Assembly: GCA_023078555.1 (NCBI GenBank)
Contig: CM041204.1
Coordinates: 3,440,430 to 3,504,429, forward strand
Direction of reading: 5' to 3'
DNA length: 64,000 nucleotides
Origin: Ulva prolifera
Taxonomy: Eukaryota > Chlorophyta > Ulvophyceae > Ulvales > Ulvaceae
Of the stretch, positions 58,150 through 64,000 are shown in pieces. The notes beneath the pieces are model-generated. The model saw only the letters and a list, made by a program, of their open reading frames with translations. It searched no databases and was not told the origin of the DNA. Position 1 is the first letter of the stretch. Every line of letters starts with the position of its first letter. The translations under genes and the position numbers were made by a program.

Positions 58150-61100
58150 TTACGCCTTGACCGCGGCAGGCGCCCGCGCTGTGAATCGGATCGGCATGCG
58201 GGTCGGGTGTATCGCCGACGGGCCAAAGTTGATGTCATGCTCCTCCGGCGGGACGGTCAGGGTGTCGACCTCGCGGGCCATGATGGCGAGGGTGGTGATG
58301 ACCTCCACCATCGCCACGCTCTGCCCGACGCACCGCCGGGGGCCGACGCCGAAGGCTAGGTTACCTTTGCCGTCGTTGCTCTTGGCGGCAGTGCCATCCG
58401 CATTGATCCACTGCGACGGGTCAAACTCCCCTGTGCCGGTCCCTGTCTCTGCAGTGGGCTGCATAAACAAGAAAACTGAAAAAACCCTGAAGAGCCAGCC
58501 TGGGTTCTGTTGTTTTCGGTCAAATCCGCCGAGTCTCGGTTCGCAGTGCTGGCCGTCCTGCTGCTGCGCCGGGGCAGTGTGCCGCGCTTGGTGGCCAGGA
58601 ACCTAGGAGCAATGTTGCACCACACGCGGCAACTGCAGGAAGCGTACCTTGCGGATGTTGATGAGGACATTTGTGCCCTCAGGAATGGACACGCCTCCCG
58701 TGGTCGTGTCCCGGGCCGCTCGGCGGAAGAGCGCCGCAGCTGGCGCGTTCAGCCGCAGGACCTCGATCGCCATCGCTGACGCGACGTTGCTGCGTGACAG
58801 GACCTGCAGCGGTTGAGCGCCCCTGAGCCACTGCCTGGTTACGTCTAACTGCCCGTCTTTGGCGCAAGCACGGCAGAGGCCCCATGCATGCATTCTCACC
58901 TCACCTCATGCACATCGATATCAGTCATGCATGCATCCGCCCTTTGTTCATGCGCAGATCTTGCACCAATGCTTCACTCGCGGATCCCTTGGTCGACAGC
59001 GGTTACAACATATCTGGTAACCAGACAATCAGGGCACCCCTTGTATACATCTGGTTGTTCAAGCTTAAGAGGCACTCTTAAGAGGCACTGCACGGCCACT
59101 TCTAACTAGGCCCGACAGACTCTGAAACCCTGGCAGTACTGCCACTAGTCATCAGCACATCTTTGTCAATATGACCAAGCTACTGTCACACGGTAGTGCT
59201 CTGAATTGTACTTAGACTGATGCAGCACCCGAGTCTTACCTGATATGTGTACAGTCACAGATATACTTCCAAAGCCTTGAAGCCGGTGACGCATGCTGGA
59301 ACCATGGCACATACATGAATGGACACCGGAATGTGCAAGGGTTGGGGGCGACAGGCACTCACCTTGCGGTCGATGGCGTCTCCGTACTCAGCCCGCAGCT
59401 GATCCTGCTCATCCTTGAGCCTCTGGAACCACTCTGGATTCCTGTCCAGCACCAGCGCACACTTCATGAGGGTGTAGGAGGTGGTGTCGGTGCCAGCAAA
59501 CATCAGGAAGAAGGCGTCCTGCGTCAGCTTCCGGGCGATCTCCCTGCACCGGCCAACAGCATGTCCAGTGCAGCTATGGCCAAGCACAGATCAGTGATCT
59601 ACAACACCACCATGAGCACAACCCTTGCACTATCAATGCAAGAGGTCTTGCATCTGTGGAGCTGTGGACAGCTGCAATGATTACATTGTATTTTATCACG
59701 ACTATATCCGTAAAATTATGCACGTGTAATGGCATGCCAGCGGTTCCACACGTGCAGATACGTGCGTGAGCTCACAGCCTCAAGGCTGTGTACGTACAGG
59801 CATGTACGTGACAATGCATGAAGCGCTGCGCAGACCGTCAGTACCCTTCAGTACATCCGGGGCGTACTGGAACTGACAGCTTGTCACAAAACAACATGAA
59901 ACAATTAATCAGATGCGTGGGATATCATACACATAGACACCTGCACGCGAGCACAGAGGCACAGGTGGGGCCCGCGGCGCACGCGTTGCTCATTGCTTCC
60001 GCGCCGGCCTGCTGCTCGTCAAGGAGGCCCTGGTACATGCGCAGCACCGCGCAGCGCTGGCTGCCGAGGCGCTCGGGGTCATCAATGGCGGGCTTGATCT
60101 TGGCGTACAGGGCCGCCTCGATGGCCTTGCGGCGCTGCATTGACTTGTGGAAGGCGGTTCCGGGGATGCCTTCGGGGAGCCCAAAGTTCTGCAGCGGCCG
60201 CGCAGCATATGTATGCATATGCATGTTGGCATGGCCGTCATCAGTGGGGTACCGACAACTCTGAGATTCGGAACTGCGTCGCATATGTGCATCAAGCACA
60301 CCTGCTTGATGCACACAACAGGTATCGTGTGTACACATGTCCAGTGGCAGGAGCGGTCATGGAAGAGCATGGTGCAAAACAATCAATCAATGCTCAAGCA
60401 TCATCCATTCTCAAGCATGGGTGGTGGAGCACCAGGGCGCCGGTGACGGCGATGCCGTCGTACATTGCACACAGGTCGTCCACCTCGTCATCCGCCACCA
60501 GCGTTCCCATCGTGGCCCTCGTGGCCACCCCAAACGCAATCCGGCGCGCCTTCGTGTGCCAGAACACCTGCACAGCATGCAGAGTCACTGACCCCCCAGT
60601 TGCACCTGATAGGACACCTCCACATCATGACATCCGGAGCCTTTATGATAGGCCGAGTCGTTGCAGTGCTGCATGGATGGGCGCCTAAACCCATGGCCAC
60701 AAGCACAATGCCCAACAGGATACGGCTCAGTGAATTTAGATTCACTTTACTTTACAGTGCAGCGTGAGTCGCCACGGATATCAGACTTCAAAAACTGCGG
60801 GCACGATGACTCAGCTCGGAGCTGGGCGCATGCGCTCACACTCTGCGGCGAATGTGCTACTAGCGGCACGAAGCATATGCATGCAGAGAAGCACTCAGGC
60901 ATTGAAGAGCATGCTCAGAAGCGTTCAGGCTGAAGAGTCCATGCATGGGACCGTCCGCACCTCTTCTCCAGCCGAGGCGATCGCCCGCATCTGGGTGGTG
61001 ACGTCCTGTACCATCAGCGGCAGCTGCAGGCTCATCACGACCTCGGGGGAGAGGGCGCTCGACAGGATGCGGCGCCAGGGTTTGGCCTGCGCGTCGGTGA

Positions 61101-61716
61101 TCCTCACACCCTGCGGCGCCGCGAGCAACGTCACCACATCTGCACCCACGCCGCACCTTGCTGTGCACCCCAGCAGTGTTGGGTCATCGGGCCCGATTAC
61201 ATAGAACACTTCCGAATATATAGGTCTAATTTCTGGATGGCAGCCCCGGAAATGCTGGAAAGCGACCCAACACTGCACCCCAGCCATGCAGTTCAGTCCT
61301 CTCAAGTCAATAAGTCCGTCCGACGAATGAAAACACTTGCTCAACTCAACACTAGCGAGTCGCTAGTGACGAGTCGAGAAAGTGATCTTTGAAACCAAGG
61401 AGTCGGGGGACGCAACCATTGTAACTGCTTGCAAAACAATGTGTAAAAGCAAGACAATGCAAATGCACTCATGACACCTTTACTGGTGTACACGTTGCAG
61501 ACGCAGCACCTGGCCAGGCAGCGTAGAAGCGGTCATCGTTGGAGTCGAGGATGTCTCGGGCAACCTCGGGGTCGCAGGTGGCGAGGTGCCAGCCGCCGAG
61601 GGGCAGGCCAAGGTTGACCGCGATCGTGTCCCCGAGCTCGGCATGCAGATCGGACAGGTCGAGGTTTTTCTCCCAGAGGTAGCCAAACATGCCCATCAGA
61701 GGCATCCCCGCTTTGC
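58150..61716 (-). CDS. Cytochrome P450, CYP85-clan (CYP26/CYP120-like), 5' exon not found
   Basis: A haem-thiolate monooxygenase; the substrate is unknown. Seven exons join in phase with GT-AG introns: 61510-61716, 60961-61208, 60433-60567, 59983-60188, 59363-59543, 58648-58803 and 58150-58458, about 480 aa. The first exon found opens in phase 1 at KAGMPLMGMFGYLWEKNLDL, so an upstream exon with the start codon (and any membrane anchor or transit peptide) is missing. Motifs in order: WRRILSSALS (C-helix type), IPGTAFHKSMQRRKAI, the I-helix AGTDTTS, ExxR in EVLRLNAP, FDPSQW, and the haem loop FGVGPRRCVGQ. The IPGT...K..R pattern suggests CYP26/CYP120 relatives, which act on isoprenoids. The sequence 5' of it contains a dispersed repeat at 61915, which may interrupt an intron. 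Confidence 0.87.
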
Positions 61717-61914
61717 CTGCACACGCCGGGAATTGCGGCGCAACACATGCTCAATTGATTCGCAACCGACTTGGCGTGCATCTACTTCTGGGTAAAAAGA
61801 TACATTGGCTTGTATCTCTGGAGATACTGCAACAGCTCTGCCAGCTGTATACCGTTCCGATCTACGTTGCACAGAAGTGGCGGGTGTCCAAGAGCCGGCG
61901 CGGATAGACGTTGC

Positions 61915-62500
61915 AAGTGTTACAAGGACAAAGCAAGCGAGGCAGGTAGCACCGCAAGCAAGAACCAGGGGAACCGCACACCACGCAGCCAGCCACACGA
62001 AGCGCACACCAAAACACCCACGCAACGGCAGCACCCGCGCCGGACACAGCCACACAGCCACACAGCCACACACACGCCCACGCCCACACGCTTACCCCCG
62101 CCCGAACCCCGCCCACCAGCCAGGCGCACGAGCCCCGGAATCACAAGCAGCCAAGGCCGCCCAGCAAACAAACAGCGAGACCGCAACAACCCCCAGCCCG
62201 GGGAGGCCCCCGCCTCCCCCACCACAACCCCCAAAGTCCAACCCTCGCCCACCACCCCGCCCGCCCGCAAATCCACACCCGGATCCCCCAAAGTCCAGCC
62301 CAGCCCGCCGAAACTACCCGGCCGCGCCCCAACGGCGGGCCACACGCAAGCGCACGGGGAAGACACCAGCGAAGCGCGGCACGCCCGAGCCGCCACCACA
62401 ACAAAGCGGACGAGGCCACGAGCGCACACGCTGTGGCGACTGCCTACCATGCAGCCCGGGCGGGCGCGCAGGGCCGCTCAGGCCGGGTGGCCTGTGAGCG
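61915..62500. repeat. CA/CCG-rich dispersed repeat, longest copy R2
   Basis: It starts TGTTACAAGGACAAAGCAAG and shares its head with R1 and R3; a long CACA- and CCG-rich body follows. The minus strand encodes PLVLACGATCLACFVLVT, also seen in R3. The plus strand has a Pro-rich frame ending in RCGDCLPC, which faintly recalls a CXXC zinc finger. No reverse transcriptase or transposase was seen, so the class is open. Confidence 0.5.
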
Positions 62501-64000
62501 GCGTACGTCACGTGAGGTCATCGGACGGGATCGCCAGCCCCGTCAAAACTGCCTTGCCCGCACGTTGCAAGTGTGAAATCGCTTTTTTTAAGGCATCACC
62601 AGCAGTCTTGCCTTGGACTGCTGGTGTTCTTTCCAGTCTCTATCTCCGTCCCGCGACATGTGCACGTTGGCAGCAAGGCACGAAAGAACTCTGAATCTGA
62701 ATCGCATTCGCTTAGCGAACATGTAGACCAAGCGTTTTTAAAATATTGAATACAGTCGCTTACATTGAGGTATGTACAAGCTTTCTAGAATGACCGCTGC
62801 TTGACACCCGTTCATGTTGAATTCCAGTGATGTGACCGCTACACCACTAGACCGGTATACGTCGCGACAACAGTATGCCCTGATACGTCATCACGATCAT
62901 ACAAACGGGCTCTGCTGGCGGTAATCGCGAGATCCGGCCATGCACGTCACAAACATGTCCGACCTGCAGCGGGGTGTTTGTCAAAAGCCAGGCTCGGCAT
63001 TACAAAACGCACTTGGCAGGTCCATCAGGCCAATAGCAGCTTCGGACACATCTCCCGTGCTATCTTGCACTTTCGCGGAAGATTTGCAGGGAACAACTCT
63101 TCTGCAGCTGACCGATGCGCGCGGCTGAAGCTGCAGCCCTGCCCGCGGGGCTGGAAATGTCGCACGGCCTGTCATCTAAATCCGGATTATCTTACGGTCT
63201 ACCCTTGTGGCACGACGATTTTGAAAGTTCCACGAAGCCCGCTGTAGATGCAACTCACGGCGTGCGACGGAGGACGACCAGTGTCCGTGACTCTCAAGCT
63301 GTTTACCGTCCCAAAGCTGTTCGTGCCGGCAGTGTTGTTCACCATAGATGCGGCGGTGCATGCTGTTCTGTTGGCGTTGTGATGAACTGCGGTCCTGAAC
63401 TCTGCAGATGCCGACTTGAGCTTCAGGCCTCGCGATGTCTGCAAATACGTGGTTGCGCTCGCCCTCGCCAACTTGATCCGACACCATGAGTATGCATGTT
63501 TCCTCAGGCAAGTTGTCAGTCCGCTTGCGGACGCAACGAGGCCGGCACGCGGACCAGCAGCAGCGTGGTTGTGCACATATGCAGGATCCAACCTCGAGGC
63601 TGCAGCTGGGCTCATAGTCTGGCCAGCAGACGCACGAATGCCTCAACGCAAGAGCACATGACTGGGGTGCGGTGTGCTACGATAGCGGGCATTTGCAGAC
63701 TTTCGGAGTTGGGGATTGTATTCCGTACGGACTCTGGGAGCAGCTGAATACATAAGTCAGTTGGATAGCGCGCTATAGCGCGGCAGCTGTCTCCGACTGT
63801 GCACACCACGATCCTACGTTTCGGACACCTCTATGGATATCTTCGATTTTAAGTACATGGGCATGCAACGTGCATAGACGAACGTTCACGGCATCACCAC
63901 ACCACTCTTGCGTGGCTGTGTACATGATGCCTCGATCGTGCAGCTCTTGGAGTTGTTTGACTTGGCAACGCACGCTATTGCCCTTGCCCATATCGCTACT
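62501..64000. other. Right end without an assignable gene
   Basis: No recognisable gene. The minus-strand frame 63199-63615 (138 codons, ending GTFKIVVPQG) has balanced composition and may be an exon, but I cannot link it to a family. The perfect short palindrome GCGCTATAGCGC lies at about 63770-63781. Confidence 0.35.

Noticed and set aside
61771-62694. Plus-strand Pro-rich open frames with RCGDCLPC
   Set aside because: The only feature is one CXXC pair in a low-complexity repeat. A real CXXC finger needs further cysteine pairs, which are absent.
62790-62875. tRNA-like sequence on the minus strand (GTGGTGTAGCGGTCAC)
   Set aside because: It resembles a D-arm/A-box, but there is no proper B box, no paired anticodon stem and no acceptor stem. 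At best a tRNA-derived relic.

Overview
The window looks like nuclear DNA of a unicellular green alga, perhaps a trebouxiophyte such as a Coccomyxa or Chlorella relative; that placement is inference. The reasons are spliceosomal GT-AG introns of about 125-710 bases, moderately high GC, many CATGCATG-type words, a plant-style PTS2 thiolase and an organelle-type MiaB homologue. All exon models were read by eye from frame, splice sites and family conservation.

Left 37 kb: a head-to-tail array on the minus strand of one paralogous family. Copies are called A (1-1801, cut by the window edge), B (4852-7173), C (9509-11788, frameshifted), D (14728-17016), F (21754-24086), G (26716-28985), H (30666-32930) and I (34600-36867). 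An inverted, decayed piece E lies on the plus strand (19575-20215). Each intact gene has a short first exon (88-93 codons) and a long second exon (about 615-635 codons), joined by a phase-0 intron at the same codon. The first exon plus the start of the second resembles a SKP1/BTB-POZ fold, a helical stretch with an F-box-like pattern follows, and the rest is leucine-rich repeats of the RNI-like type. A basic, nuclear-localisation-like motif and an acidic-x-x-Phe C-terminus are kept in all copies that reach them. The intergenic DNA is also repeated between copies, so whole units of about 4-5 kb were duplicated. G, H and I form a second subfamily whose unit carried along the 3' end of the neighbouring thiolase gene: two decayed copies of the thiolase last exon lie at 29820-30165 and 33855-34150.

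37.7-44.9 kb: two complete, divergently transcribed housekeeping genes. A seven-exon peroxisomal 3-ketoacyl-CoA thiolase (minus, 450 aa) has its PTS2 signal in an 18-codon first exon. A five-exon MiaB/CDK5RAP1-type tRNA methylthiotransferase (plus, 517 aa) has all six cluster cysteines. They share a 481-base intergenic region.

44.9-50.1 kb: no assignable gene. It holds a C28 tract, a nested inverted repeat, and a 1573-base non-autonomous DNA transposon (45887-47459) with terminal inverted repeats and a perfect 8-base target duplication TATCAAAG.

50.2-61.7 kb: on the minus strand, a probable POP1 subunit of RNase P/MRP with unresolved middle exons, and a cytochrome P450 of the CYP85 clan (CYP26/CYP120-like) whose 5' exon was not found. 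The right end holds a CA/CCG-rich dispersed repeat, also present at 2.4 kb and 24.5 kb, and sequence with no recognisable gene.
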